Of a stretch of 64,000 nt of DNA, positions 1-9,248 are shown piece after piece. The notes below the pieces were generated by a model that worked only from the letters and a program-made list of their open reading frames with translations, was not told the origin of the DNA and did not search any database. The stretch covers positions 310,001-374,000 of the forward strand of contig NZ_JAHHUL010000002.1 of NCBI RefSeq assembly GCF_019008365.1, written 5' to 3'. The position numbers and the translations under genes were made by a program. Each line of letters begins with the position of its first letter. The first letter of the stretch is position 1. This stretch comes from Phosphitispora fastidiosa. GTDB lineage: Bacteria > Bacillota > Thermincolia > Thermincolales > UBA2595.

Positions 1-23
1 TTCTAAAAGACAATACCCTTACT

Positions 24-2684
24 TTACTTCGTACTTACAGAACTTTCCCCGCCGGCGGCAGCCTGTGCAGAAGCCAGCCGGGCAATAGGCACACGGTATG
101 GGGAACAGCTCACATAGTTCATACCAATCCGGTGGCAGAAACCTATCGAACTGGGTTCGCCGCCGTGTTCACCGCAGATTCCAACCTTGAGCGCCGGATT
201 GGCTTGACGCCCCAGGTCTGTGCCCAGTTTAACCAGCTTGCCGACACCTGCCTGGTCCAGGACCACGAATGGGTTGTCTGTCAGGATCTTCTTATTGATG
301 TAATCAGGGAGAAACTTGCCTTCAGCATCGTCACGGCTGAATCCAAGGGTTGTCTGGGTAAGGTCATTTGTGCCAAAAGAGAAGAAATCGGCTTGGGTGG
401 CAATTTCATCTGCCGTAACAGCAGCCCTTGGCAGCTCTATCATAGTGCCGATATGGATATCGAAGTCAATGCCGTGTTCCTGCTGGACTGCTTTAGCAAT
501 TTCCACAGCCTGCTCCCGAAGCATTTTAAGTTCATTCACATGAATAACAAGTGGAATCATTACCTCCGGTTCTGCATCCACACCCTCTTTGACCAGTTGT
601 GCAGTGGCCTGGTAAATAGCTTTAACCTGCATTGCATAAATTTCCGGGAAGGTTACCCCGAGGCGGCAGCCCCGGTGACCCAGCATCGGGTTAAATTCAT
701 GAAGCTGTCTTACCTTACGCAGAAGTTCTTCTTTCTCAGCAATGAGGTTTTTATCGCCGCCGGTACATTTAAGCTCAGTAATCTCCACCACCAGTTCCTC
801 AATATTTGGCAGGAACTCATGGAGCGGCGGGTCCAGCAGCCGGATATACACCGGGAACCCTTCCATAGCTTTAAGGATGCCGTAGAAATCTCCCTGCTGT
901 ACCGGTAAAAGCTTTTCCAGAGCAGCTTCCCTGTCCTCAAGCGTTTCGGCAAGAATCATCTCCTGCACAACAGGCAGTCTGTCCTGAGCCATAAACATGT
1001 GCTCAGTGCGGCACAGCCCTATTCCTTCAGCGCCAAACTCGCGAGCTTTGGCGGCATCCTCGGGAGTATCGGCATTGGCCCTTACAGCCATAGTCCTAAT
1101 GTCATCAGCCCAACCCAGCAGTTCCTGGAACTCGGGGGACAGTTCAGGGTCAATCATGGGAACAGTACCCAAAATCACCTGACCGGTGGCCCCATCAATA
1201 GAAACAGTGTCTCCTTCACGGACTACTGTGCCATTGACACTAAACAGTTTTTCGGCGTAGTTTATCTTAATAGCTTCACAACCGCAGACACACGGTTTTC
1301 CCATCCCGCGGGCAACGACAGCAGCGTGGCTGGTCATACCCCCCCGGCTGGTAAGAACACCCTGGGCAGCCACAATACCGTGAATATCGTCAGGTGTAGT
1401 TTCAGTCCGGACAAGGACTACCTTTTGTCCGGACTGGCCCTGCTTTTCAGCCTCATCGGCATCGAAAACAACGGTGCCGGAGGCTGCTCCGGGCGATGCC
1501 GGCAAACCTTTGGCGATTACTTCAAATTTAGCAGCAGGGTCAATCCTCCTGTGCAGAAGCTGGTCGAGAGCGCCCGGTTCAACCCGGAGGACCGCTTCAT
1601 TCTTGTCAATCAGGCCTTCAGCCGCCATTTCAACTGCAATTTTGATGGCAGCATTGGCTGTCCTCTTACCATGACGGGTTTGTAATATGTAAAGTTTGCC
1701 TTTCTCAATGGTGAACTCTATATCCTGCATATTCTGGTAATGCTGTTCAAGGGTCTTGCAGATATCCACAAACTGCTGATAAATCACCGGCATTTCTTCC
1801 TGGAGTTTGCTAATCGGCTGGGGTGTCCTGATACCGGCAACCACATCCTCGCCCTGAGCATTGATAAGGTATTCACCATACAGCGCTTTTTCTCCGGTAG
1901 AAGGGTTACGTGTAAAGGCAACCCCTGTACCGCAGTCCTCACCCATATTTCCGAATACCATTGACTGGATATTGACCGCAGTCCCCAGGTCGTCGGGAAT
2001 CTGGTTGAGCCTGCGATATACTATCGCTCTTTGGTTGTTCCAGGAGCCAAACACTGCCTGAACTGCCAGCAGAAGCTGCTGCATAGGGTCTTCCGGGAAG
2101 TCGTTTCCGGTTTCCCGTTTGACCACTTTCTTGTATGCGGCAACAACCTCCCTAAGGTCATCGGCATCGAGTTCAGTGTCGAAATGAACCCCCCGCTTTT
2201 CCTTCTGAGCATCCAAAACACTTTCAAACTTGTGGTGTTCCAAACCAAGAACAACACCGCTAAACATCTGAATAAAACGGCGGTAACAGTCAAGAACAAA
2301 CCTTTCATTGTTTGTCGCTTTGACCATGGCCTCACATGTCTGGTCATTTAGCCCCAGGTTAAGGATTGTATCCATCATTCCGGGCATGGAAAACTTTGCC
2401 CCTGACCGTATTGAAAGAAGCAGCGGATTGGCGGCATCCCCAAAGTTTTTGCCAATTTTAGCCTCAAGACCAACCATTTTCTCTTTTATTTCTGCTTCAA
2501 GTCCTTCGGGCATCTTCCCACCTTGGGCATAGTAGTCGTTACAGGCCTCAGTTGTTACTGTAATACCTGTTGGCACGGGAAGACCAATATTGGTCATTTC
2601 TGCCAGGTTAGCTCCCTTCCCTCCCAACAAACCTTTCATATCTGCTTTACCCTCTTCAAAAGAATACACATACTTCTTCCCCAT
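24..2684 (-). CDS. ppdK: pyruvate, phosphate dikinase
   Basis: Interconverts pyruvate + ATP + Pi and PEP + AMP + PPi in the cytoplasm; in anaerobes it can run in either glycolytic or gluconeogenic direction. At 886 residues it has full family length. The N-terminal ATP-grasp part opens with GGKGANLAEM near residue 21. The swivelling phosphohistidine domain carries GGMTSHAAVVARG, with the catalytic His at 453 and the regulatory Thr at 451, two residues before it. The C-terminal PEP/pyruvate barrel ends with GICGEHGG, holding the conserved Cys. The next two genes upstream on the same strand are the PPDK regulatory protein and a CcpN-like regulator, so both phosphorylation control and transcriptional control sit beside the target. 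A start at MGKKYVYSF preceded by GGGG is normal. Confidence 0.97.
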   Translation of the reverse strand: MGKKYVYSFEEGKADMKGLLGGKGANLAEMTNIGLPVPTGITVTTEACNDYYAQGGKMPEGLEAEIKEKMVGLEAKIGKNFGDAANPLLLSIRSGAKFSMPGMMDTILNLGLNDQTCEAMVKATNNERFVLDCYRRFIQMFSGVVLGLEHHKFESVLDAQKEKRGVHFDTELDADDLREVVAAYKKVVKRETGNDFPEDPMQQLLLAVQAVFGSWNNQRAIVYRRLNQIPDDLGTAVNIQSMVFGNMGEDCGTGVAFTRNPSTGEKALYGEYLINAQGEDVVAGIRTPQPISKLQEEMPVIYQQFVDICKTLEQHYQNMQDIEFTIEKGKLYILQTRHGKRTANAAIKIAVEMAAEGLIDKNEAVLRVEPGALDQLLHRRIDPAAKFEVIAKGLPASPGAASGTVVFDADEAEKQGQSGQKVVLVRTETTPDDIHGIVAAQGVLTSRGGMTSHAAVVARGMGKPCVCGCEAIKINYAEKLFSVNGTVVREGDTVSIDGATGQVILGTVPMIDPELSPEFQELLGWADDIRTMAVRANADTPEDAAKAREFGAEGIGLCRTEHMFMAQDRLPVVQEMILAETLEDREAALEKLLPVQQGDFYGILKAMEGFPVYIRLLDPPLHEFLPNIEELVVEITELKCTGGDKNLIAEKEELLRKVRQLHEFNPMLGHRGCRLGVTFPEIYAMQVKAIYQATAQLVKEGVDAEPEVMIPLVIHVNELKMLREQAVEIAKAVQQEHGIDFDIHIGTMIELPRAAVTADEIATQADFFSFGTNDLTQTTLGFSRDDAEGKFLPDYINKKILTDNPFVVLDQAGVGKLVKLGTDLGRQANPALKVGICGEHGGEPSSIGFCHRIGMNYVSCSPYRVPIARLASAQAAAGGESSVSTK

Positions 2685-2727
2685 TGTCCTATCCCCCTCA
2701 TTACATTAAAAAATATTTGATTATTAA

Positions 2728-3552
2728 TTAGGTCTGGTGTCTGATAATTTCCAGAACCTTGCTAGCTGTTTCCTCAACGGCTTTATTGGATACATCTATT
2801 ATCGGGCAACCTGCTTTTCGCATAATTCCATCAGCGTAATCCAACTCAATAAGAATTCGTTCCAGACTGGCGTAATCAGCTCCTGATTTAAGACCAAGGG
2901 TTTTTAAGCGTTCCTGCCTAATCTCATTTAAAAGCTCAGGCTTAATAGTAAGTCCGATAATTTTTTTCTTGGGCAGACTAAAAATTTCTTCAGGAGGCAA
3001 TACTTCCGGAACCAGCGGAACGTTAGCCGCCTTGATGCTTTTGTGGGCCAGGTACATACAGAGCGGGGTCTTGGAAGTTCGAGAAACCCCTATAATAACT
3101 ACATCAGCCCGCATTATGCCCCTTGGGTCCTTCCCATCGTCATACTTAACGGCGAACTCAATAGCTTCTACCTTCTTAAAATAATTTTGGTCCAGTTTAT
3201 GCAACAGCCCTGCTTTCATTTTGGGAGCCCGTCCTGATATCCTCGTCAGGGCATCCATCATGGGACCAAGTATGTCGACAATGGGCACTCCTTTTTGCTC
3301 CGCCTCTTTAACCAAGGTCTCCCTAAGCTCTGGAAGCACAATAGTATAGGCAATAATTCCCGGAACATCTTTGGCTTCATTAACAATCTCGATAATATGT
3401 TCCGGGGTATTAACATAGGCGCTCAGCCTCATGTCAACAAAACCGGCATTAAACTGACTGACAGCGGCTCGAGCAACAAAATCTGCAGTCTCACCTACGG
3501 AATCAGATACAACAAAGACTACCGGTTGTTGTTCCTGTTTTGTTGTGATCAG
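2728..3552 (-). CDS. PPDK regulatory protein (bifunctional Ser/Thr kinase/phosphorylase, DUF299/YqfL)
   Basis: Family members inactivate PPDK or PEP synthase by ADP-dependent phosphorylation of the Thr beside the catalytic His, and reactivate it by Pi-dependent dephosphorylation. The P-loop-like motif GVSRTSKTPL is present at about residue 155 of the extended protein. The first ATG is at 3432, but the conserved N-terminus (VVFVVSDSVGETADFVARAA) lies upstream in the same open frame. No ATG, GTG or TTG precedes it before the in-frame TAA. A CTG at 3552 follows AGGAGG at a 5-nt spacing, giving 274 residues, so I chose CTG; ATC three bases later is the alternative. It lies between the CcpN-like gene and ppdK, its presumed substrate. 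Confidence 0.9.
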   Translation of the reverse strand: MITTKQEQQPVVFVVSDSVGETADFVARAAVSQFNAGFVDMRLSAYVNTPEHIIEIVNEAKDVPGIIAYTIVLPELRETLVKEAEQKGVPIVDILGPMMDALTRISGRAPKMKAGLLHKLDQNYFKKVEAIEFAVKYDDGKDPRGIMRADVVIIGVSRTSKTPLCMYLAHKSIKAANVPLVPEVLPPEEIFSLPKKKIIGLTIKPELLNEIRQERLKTLGLKSGADYASLERILIELDYADGIMRKAGCPIIDVSNKAVEETASKVLEIIRHQT

Positions 3553-3594
3553 TATCTCCTCCTTTTTTGCGTATTTTTAGTTTGCTCGCCCGTA

Positions 3595-3636
3595 TTTTGT
3601 CATATCTCTTTTGTCACATCTCTTTTGTCACATCTC
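3595..3636. repeat. 14-bp tandem repeat, three copies
   Basis: Three head-to-tail copies of TTTTGTCACATCTC (first copy TTTTGTCATATCTC) fill most of the spacer between the HTH-CBS gene and the PPDK regulatory gene. A degenerate fourth copy runs into the TGA stop of the HTH-CBS gene. The first copy matches the remembered CcpN operator consensus TRTGHYATAYW at 9 of 11 positions, so either a minisatellite or a degenerate operator array is possible. Confidence 0.7.
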
Positions 3637-3646
3637 TGTATATTTG

Positions 3647-4285
3647 TCATTTCCCATGTCCCAGCTCGACAAAAAGGCGCGTAATCGTCGTTTTAGTAAC
3701 CCGGCCAATAACTTCAAGCTCTTCATTCCCATCCCCGTTCAGCAAAACCCTGACTACAGGAAGGGAATCTACCTCCCTGCCAGTAAGCTTCTCAGCTGCA
3801 ACCAGGATGGGTTCCTCCGGAGTTGTTGTTATCAGATTGGGCATCCTTGTCATAACTACACTTATAGGCATTTTATGTATATCTGCACCACCCATTGTCG
3901 CTTTCAGCAGGTCTTTCCGGGAAATAATCCCATCAAGAATCCCCCCTTCCCTGACAACAAACAGGGTTCCCACATCTTCCAGAAACATAGTAACAACAGC
4001 ATCATATACCGTTGCATCTGCCTTAACGACAACGGGTACTGATTTCACGTCTCCGACAGTTATTTTCTGAATTGCTTCAGCAATAAAATTAGTGGGAGTC
4101 TTTCCGGCATAATAATACCCTACCCGAGGCCGTGCCTCCAAAATGCCGGACATGGTCAGTATCGCCAGGTCAGGACGCAGTGTAGACCTTATCAGGGACA
4201 GTTTTGCAGCAATCTTGCTGCCGGTAATCGGGCCTTCGTTCTTTACAATTTTGACAATCTTTTCCTGTCTTTTGGTAAGTTCCAC
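3647..4285 (-). CDS. ccpN: HTH plus tandem CBS-domain transcriptional regulator (CcpN/YqzB-like)
   Basis: CcpN of Bacillus represses gluconeogenic genes and is encoded next to yqfL, the same pairing seen here. The protein has 212 residues: an N-terminal winged-helix HTH (about 1-60, ELTKRQEKIVKIVKNEGPIT then SLIRSTLRPDLAIL) and two CBS domains (about 73-130 and 140-200), which usually bind adenine nucleotides. The start is GTG (VELTKRQ) with GGTGAG just upstream. The likely role, by analogy, is control of the following PPDK regulatory gene and ppdK in response to energy state. A sequence matching the CcpN box lies in its own promoter region, suggesting autoregulation. Orthology to true CcpN is likely but not proven. 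Confidence 0.85.
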   Translation of the reverse strand: MELTKRQEKIVKIVKNEGPITGSKIAAKLSLIRSTLRPDLAILTMSGILEARPRVGYYYAGKTPTNFIAEAIQKITVGDVKSVPVVVKADATVYDAVVTMFLEDVGTLFVVREGGILDGIISRKDLLKATMGGADIHKMPISVVMTRMPNLITTTPEEPILVAAEKLTGREVDSLPVVRVLLNGDGNEELEVIGRVTKTTITRLFVELGHGK

Positions 4286-4311
4286 ATGCTCACCGTCTTT
4301 CCCGGATCAAT

Positions 4312-4322
4312 TGTGTTATACT
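4312..4322 (+). promoter_or_regulatory. candidate CcpN-type operator
   Basis: TGTGTTATACT fits the CcpN box consensus TRTGHYATAYW, as I remember it, at all 11 positions. On the minus strand it overlaps TATAAC, a plausible -10 element 27 bp upstream of the GTG of the HTH-CBS gene. No convincing -35 is visible. Autoregulation is inference. Confidence 0.5.
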
Positions 4323-4463
4323 AATTATGAAATTACTCTTATTAATATACTATATTTATCCTTAATGTCCTCCTTTATGCCGCAAAAATCCTCTAAATTT
4401 ATCCTCATTTCTCATAACCACGAATCAATCTATGAATTAACCTCTGAAAATATTACTTTCAGA

Positions 4464-6545
4464 TCAGGCAACTATTTTTGTCAGGTCGGCAACTGCCCCG
4501 GTTAGCCCGGCAATATTCCTCAGCAGCGCCAGGCGGTTACTCTTGATTTTTTCATCATCAACCATAACCATTACACCTTCAAAGAAATTATCAATATGCT
4601 GCTGCAACAGGGCAAATCGCTGCAGGAACTGCCGGTACTGCCTTTCCTCAAGATAGATTTTCATTTCATCCTTTGCTTTTATAAACTCGCTATAAAGCTC
4701 TTTTTCTACATCCTCGGTAAACAATCCCGGATCAATGTCATCAGTTTCCGCATTTTTGGCCAGATTGGATACCCTTGTGTAAGCTGTCAGCAGCTTTCCG
4801 AAAATTTCCTGACTGCGCAGGTTAGTCAAAGCCTCAGCCCTGATGAGGGTACCTGTCAGCCTGTCATAGCCCACACTGAGTACGGCATCAATAACATCAT
4901 AAGTAAACCCTTTGTCAGCAAATATATTTTTGAGACGCTGCCTAAAAAACTCCCTGACCTCCACCGCAGTTTCCTCGGCTGAAAGCTGGGCTTTGATACT
5001 GTCTGCATAACACTGGTATGACTTTTCAATTAGATTGTTAAGTGAGAAGTTAAGTTTCCCTTCAATAGCAATATGGCATATCCCCAGGGCCTGCCTTCTT
5101 AAGGCATAAGGATCCTGGGAGCCTGTAGGCTGGATACCTGCAGCGAAACACCCGACAATGGTATCGATCTTGTCGGCGATACTGATAATCGATCCTGCTG
5201 TTGTCTCAGGAAGAATATCTCCCGAAAACCGTGGCAGATAGTGTTCAAATACTGCCTGGGCTACTGATACTTTTTCACCGTTACTAACGGCATATTCCCT
5301 GCCCATAATTCCCTGCAGTTCGGGAAATTCGTAAACCATGTTTGTCACCAGGTCAGCCTTACACAGGTAAGCGCCCTGTTCAATGTCCTCCAGGAGGTTT
5401 TCTTCGTTTAGCCCCATTTCAGATGCAAGATACCTGCCAAGCGCTCCGATACGCTCAACTTTCTCAAAAACCGTGCCCAGACTTTCCTGAAAGACTATTT
5501 TGTTAAGTTTAGCGACATTATCGCGCAAAGGTGTTTTCAGGTCCTCCTCGTAAAAGAACTCAGCATCAGCCAGCCGCGCCCTGAGAACCTTTTCATTACC
5601 TTCTTTTACAGTGTCAAGGAAGGAATCGGTCCCGTTCCTTAGGGTAATAAACTTGTTCATTAGTATGCCTTTGGAGTCTACCACCGGAAAATAGCGCTGG
5701 TGCTCCCGCATGGGAGTTATTAGCACCTCTTTGGGCAGCCGCAGGTAATCCCGGTTAAATGTCCCGCACAATGCAGTGGGATATTCCAGCAGATGGGTAA
5801 CCTCATCCAGCAGTTCATCATCTGGCAGCACTGCTCCGCCTTCACGTTCAGCAACTTTTAACACCTGATTCCAGATTTTTTCTCTCCGTTCCACGTGGTC
5901 TGCGATAACAAAGGCATCCTTTAGCCTATCCAGGTAGTCAGGAGCCTGATAAAGCTCAATTGGTCCCTGGGAAAGAAACCTGTGTCCATAGGTTAGCCGG
6001 CCTGATGCCAGACCCTCAATCTCAAACGGGATTACTGTATTGCCGAAAAGAGCCAGCAGCCACCTTATAGGCCGGGCAAAACGCATTTCCTGATTACCCC
6101 AGCGCATGGGTTTGGGGAAAGACAACCCATTAATCAATTCAAGGCAAAATCCCGGCAGGACACCGGCAGTTTCCTGTCCGGCCTGCCTTTTTTCAGCAAA
6201 GATATATTCTCCGTTGGGAGTTTCCTGGACTATAAGATCAGATACATTCACGCCCTGGCCTTTGGCAAAACCCTCTGCAGCCTTGGTGGGGCTCCCGCTT
6301 TCATCAAAAGCAGCCTTTTTGGAAGGCCCTTTGACCATATCCACAAAATCGTCCTGTTCCTCAGCAAGTCCGGTAATATACACTGCCAGACGCCTTGGTG
6401 TGCCATAAGCAGCCAGTTCATCACAGGCCAGCCGGTTTTCCTTTACCCACCTTCCGGCAATCTCCTTTAACTGGTTTATGGCTGAAGGCATAAAACGGGC
6501 CGGGATTTCCTCGGTCCCAATTTCCAGAATAAAGTCCTTAGCCAT
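4464..6545 (-). CDS. glyS: glycyl-tRNA synthetase beta subunit
   Basis: The beta chain of the bacterial alpha2beta2 glycyl-tRNA synthetase binds tRNA-Gly and supplies part of the active site. At 693 residues it is of normal length, with the hallmark N-terminus [12 protein letters not shown] and the [17 protein letters not shown] segment. I start at [10 protein letters not shown] (6545) rather than the upstream MWS because GGGAGGTG precedes this ATG at the usual spacing. The ATG lies inside the last codons of glyQ (AATGGCTAA), an 8-nt overlap that implies translational coupling. The gene is controlled together with glyQ by the T-box upstream. Confidence 0.97.
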   Translation of the reverse strand: MAKDFILEIGTEEIPARFMPSAINQLKEIAGRWVKENRLACDELAAYGTPRRLAVYITGLAEEQDDFVDMVKGPSKKAAFDESGSPTKAAEGFAKGQGVNVSDLIVQETPNGEYIFAEKRQAGQETAGVLPGFCLELINGLSFPKPMRWGNQEMRFARPIRWLLALFGNTVIPFEIEGLASGRLTYGHRFLSQGPIELYQAPDYLDRLKDAFVIADHVERREKIWNQVLKVAEREGGAVLPDDELLDEVTHLLEYPTALCGTFNRDYLRLPKEVLITPMREHQRYFPVVDSKGILMNKFITLRNGTDSFLDTVKEGNEKVLRARLADAEFFYEEDLKTPLRDNVAKLNKIVFQESLGTVFEKVERIGALGRYLASEMGLNEENLLEDIEQGAYLCKADLVTNMVYEFPELQGIMGREYAVSNGEKVSVAQAVFEHYLPRFSGDILPETTAGSIISIADKIDTIVGCFAAGIQPTGSQDPYALRRQALGICHIAIEGKLNFSLNNLIEKSYQCYADSIKAQLSAEETAVEVREFFRQRLKNIFADKGFTYDVIDAVLSVGYDRLTGTLIRAEALTNLRSQEIFGKLLTAYTRVSNLAKNAETDDIDPGLFTEDVEKELYSEFIKAKDEMKIYLEERQYRQFLQRFALLQQHIDNFFEGVMVMVDDEKIKSNRLALLRNIAGLTGAVADLTKIVA

Positions 6546-7425
6546 TGACCACACCTCCCTTTTTCAGCAGAGGATATCCCATCCGCTCGCGCTGTTCAAC
6601 ATATGCCTGGGCACAATGCCTGGCCATATTCCGCACCCGGGCAATATACCCCTGCCTTTCGGTAACACTGATAGCTCCCCTGGCATCAAGCAGGTTAAAG
6701 GTATGGGAACACTTCAGAACATAGTCATAGGCCGGAAGCACATAACCCTTTTCAATTATCCTTATAGCTTCTTTTTCAAACATGTTAAACATCTCAAACA
6801 ACATCTCGGTATCAGCTATCTCAAAGTTATAATGGGAGTGTTCCACTTCTCCCCGGTGATGCACATCACCATAGGTAATATCTCCAACCCAGGTGATGTT
6901 AAAAACACTGTCAACCTTCTGAATGAACATTGCCAGCCTTTCCAGTCCATAGGTGATTTCGGCACAGACCGGCTTGCAATCGATTCCGCCGCACTGCTGG
7001 AAATAGGTAAACTGGGTTATTTCCATACCATCCAGCCAAACCTCCCAGCCAAGCCCCCAGGCCCCCAGGGTCGGTGATTCCCAGTTATCCTCAACAAACC
7101 TGATATCATGATGATCCGGATCAATCCCAATTGCCTTCAGACTATCGAGATATTGCTCAATTACATCATCAGGGTTTGGTTTCAGAATGACCTGGAACTG
7201 GTAGTAATGCTGCAGCCTGTTGGGGTTTTCGCCGTACCTTCCGTCTGTTGGCCTGCGGGATGGCTCAACATAGGCAACATTCCATGGTTCGGGCCCCAAA
7301 GCCCGCAGGAATGTTGCAGGGTTCATGGTTCCGGCGCCCTTTTCAACATCATAAGGCTGCTGTATGATACAGCCCCGGTCTGCCCAGAATTTGTTTAAGG
7401 TTAATATAATCTCCTGAAAGTTCAC
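6538..7425 (-). CDS. glyQ: glycyl-tRNA synthetase alpha subunit
   Basis: The catalytic alpha chain of tetrameric glycyl-tRNA synthetase activates glycine with ATP. At 295 residues it matches family length, with [19 protein letters not shown] at the N-terminus, the class II segments [18 protein letters not shown] and [19 protein letters not shown], and [19 protein letters not shown]. The start codon is ATG or GTG at 7425 after AAAAGGAGGTACATAGA. It overlaps glyS by 8 nt. About 230 nt separate it from the T-box terminator, and that spacer contains an additional long inverted repeat. Confidence 0.97.
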   Translation of the reverse strand: MNFQEIILTLNKFWADRGCIIQQPYDVEKGAGTMNPATFLRALGPEPWNVAYVEPSRRPTDGRYGENPNRLQHYYQFQVILKPNPDDVIEQYLDSLKAIGIDPDHHDIRFVEDNWESPTLGAWGLGWEVWLDGMEITQFTYFQQCGGIDCKPVCAEITYGLERLAMFIQKVDSVFNITWVGDITYGDVHHRGEVEHSHYNFEIADTEMLFEMFNMFEKEAIRIIEKGYVLPAYDYVLKCSHTFNLLDARGAISVTERQGYIARVRNMARHCAQAYVEQRERMGYPLLKKGGVVNG

Positions 7426-7536
7426 TCTATGTACCTCCTTTTAAAAAATGCCCTGAGTCCCTCGAAAATGAAATTCCCTTTAAGGCCAAGTTATTGCGCC
7501 CAAAACTTTTTGTTTTTTCCATCATTGTAGGCTCCG

Positions 7537-7641
7537 GAAATGACCGTTGCATATGGTGAGTTGTTGTACAAGATTTTCCTTGCAGTGCTGCCGTTATGAG
7601 TCTTGCTGCCCAACTCACTATATTACATTTTCGGTCATTTC
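7537..7641. repeat. nested inverted repeat between T-box and glyQ
   Basis: Outer arms GAAATGACCG (7537-7546) and CGGTCATTTC (7632-7641) are perfect complements. Inner arms GTGAGTTG (7556-7563) and CAACTCAC (7611-7618) are also perfect. Together they form one interrupted hairpin about 105 nt long in the glyQS leader, downstream of the T-box terminator. Its function is unknown; it may be a second folded leader element or a small palindromic insertion. Confidence 0.7.
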
Positions 7642-7656
7642 AGGGAGTCTGCAAAG

Positions 7657-7925
7657 TTCAAAAAACCTCTCATCCCCGGCCTACGAGCCAGGGACGAGAG
7701 GTTATCTCCCGCGGTTCCACCCTGATTGGCCGGGTTTAACTCCGGCCCGCTTGAAAACAGGCAGGCTTTACTAACGGCGCTGTACCTTCAGGGCATACCC
7801 CGGTACTGATAACCGCTTTCCTCCTACAGCTCCGGAGTGCCTTATCCTGCCCCTGCTGCCGGTTTGCACCTGCCACCGGCTCTCTAAAAAACCGGGAATC
7901 AGTCTGTGTCTCCTTCATAGCCTGT
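7657..7925 (-). promoter_or_regulatory. T-box riboswitch (glycine) controlling glyQS
   Basis: The minus-strand RNA carries the T-box sequence AGGGTGGAACCGCGG (7709-7723), followed by a strong intrinsic terminator (stem 7666-7701, then six U). Upstream are typical stem I/II features: AGAGAGCCGGTGG, GGTGCAAACCGG, CCGGAGC, GTAGG and GCCGTTA. A GGC glycine codon at 7839-7841 sits in the expected specifier position just before ACTCCGGAGC. Uncharged tRNA-Gly would stabilise the antiterminator and allow glyQ-glyS transcription. The 5' end is approximate, and the specifier identity comes from remembered alignments. Confidence 0.95.
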
Positions 7926-7948
7926 CTTATCAAGTTATTAATACAAAT

Positions 7949-7977
7949 ACTTTACCAAAATTGCTTTCAAAAGTCAA
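7949..7977 (-). promoter_or_regulatory. sigma-A-type promoter for the T-box transcript
   Basis: On the minus strand, TTGACT (-35, 7972-7977) and TAAAGT (-10, 7949-7954) are separated by 17 bp. Initiation about 10 nt downstream would place the T-box at the 5' end of the transcript. The -35 abuts the stop of the DUF4342 gene. Confidence 0.6.
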
Positions 7978-7981
7978 TCAT

Positions 7982-8410
7982 TCACTGTCTGGGCCTGTTA
8001 ATCGGGATTATCTTGGTATTTCCATCGGGTTTCTCCACTTCCAGGGTTACCTTGCCGGCAACTGCCGCCACTGTGCCTATGCCTGCCACAACTGCCAGCT
8101 GGGTACTGGCCAGAACTGCCAGAACGCCGATAGCCCCTGCAGTAGCCGGGAACTCTGCAATAGTCTTATCTTCCCGCTTAAGCCTGATCCGCGTACGGTT
8201 GCCCCGGTTTATGTAAGATTTGAGCTCACCGAATAATTCCTCACCCTTTTCCAGCCACCTGCTGCTGCACTCCCTTGCGGTCCGTTCCTCAGCCAAAACG
8301 ATAGCCTCAACCAGGTCACCCCCGGCCTCTTCCAGGCATTCTTTAGCCTCACGATAGGAAATCCCCATACGTTCCCTGATTATATCAAGTTTCTCAAGTT
8401 CGTCACTCAT
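7982..8410 (-). CDS. DUF4342 domain protein
   Basis: A 142-residue protein of unknown function. The N-terminal 45 residues (LDIIRERMGISYREAKECLEEAGGDLVEAI) look like the UBA/EF-Ts N-terminal three-helix fold. The C-terminal half has a basic stretch (NRGNRTRIRLKRED) and a hydrophobic Ala/Val/Gly-rich segment (about residues 85-118) that could be a membrane hairpin, which is the DUF4342 pattern. The start is MSDELEK at 8410 because AAGGAGGGG lies 5 nt upstream; an in-frame start further upstream has no ribosome binding site. It sits between recO and the glyQS leader. No function is proposed. Confidence 0.8.
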   Translation of the reverse strand: MSDELEKLDIIRERMGISYREAKECLEEAGGDLVEAIVLAEERTARECSSRWLEKGEELFGELKSYINRGNRTRIRLKREDKTIAEFPATAGAIGVLAVLASTQLAVVAGIGTVAAVAGKVTLEVEKPDGNTKIIPINRPRQ

Positions 8411-8473
8411 ATTGCCCCTCCTTTTTAAAGCGCTGCCCATAACTATCAAGGTAATTATTCATGTGTTCCGTAA

Positions 8474-9247
8474 CTAGTATTCCCCGAATTCCCCTTTATT
8501 TTGCACTGATGCCAGAGATTGAATGAAGTCTGCTGACCTGATTCTCTTTTCAATTCTCTGACTAATATATTGCTGCATTATTTCACCAATTTCCCTTTTC
8601 ATCTTTGCAGTCAGCCTGAGCACTCTCAGCCTTTTCAAATCCCATCTTGACAGCTGTTTCAGCATATTCAGTGTTCCCAGGGTACAGACTGCGGCCTCCG
8701 GGTCAGTGGAAGAACAGATGCCGCACAACCCGCCCCCCATGCTCGAACTGAAAGCCACCTGCGAACCCTTCAGCGAACTTCCGCAGTGAACACAGTCATC
8801 CAAGTGAGGCATATATCCCAGTAATCTCATAATCCTTACCTCAAAAACCCGGGTTACCAGTTCCGGGTCTTCAACAGTCAGCAAATGCAGGCACACCAGG
8901 GCAAGATAAAACAAATCTTCCTGGATTTCCCCAGAAACAGCAAAACCATCCAGAACCTCTGCCAGATAAGCGGCATAAGCCATCCTGTCCAGGTCACCCC
9001 TGATGCCCGCAAAGGACTCCTTGCCTTCACACTGGGTAATTGTGTCCAGGTTACGCCCCCGGTATAAGACAAAGTCAGCATGAGTAAAAAGCTGAATTAG
9101 CCCCCGTTTACGACTTTTGGGCTTGCGGCAGCCTTTGGCAATAGCCTGCACCTTTCCATATCCACTTGTAAGAATGGTAACAATCCGGTCAGCCTCACCA
9201 TAATCACGCACCCTGATTATAATTCCTTCTGTTTGATAATCTTTCAT
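8474..9247 (-). CDS. recO: DNA repair protein RecO
   Basis: RecO anneals single strands and loads RecA with RecF/RecR in recombinational repair. The protein has 257 residues from MKDYQTEGIIIRVRDYGEADRIVTI, the classical RecO OB-fold start. A zinc-binding knuckle is visible (CVHCG, then GLCGIC about 20 residues later). The frame is open for a further 49 codons upstream, but that stretch is the yqzL gene in another frame. The recO ATG begins one base after the yqzL TAG, so expression is probably coupled. The order yqzL-recO-glyQ-glyS matches Bacillus. Confidence 0.95.
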   Translation of the reverse strand: MKDYQTEGIIIRVRDYGEADRIVTILTSGYGKVQAIAKGCRKPKSRKRGLIQLFTHADFVLYRGRNLDTITQCEGKESFAGIRGDLDRMAYAAYLAEVLDGFAVSGEIQEDLFYLALVCLHLLTVEDPELVTRVFEVRIMRLLGYMPHLDDCVHCGSSLKGSQVAFSSSMGGGLCGICSSTDPEAAVCTLGTLNMLKQLSRWDLKRLRVLRLTAKMKREIGEIMQQYISQRIEKRIRSADFIQSLASVQNKGEFGEY

Positions 9248-9248
9248 C

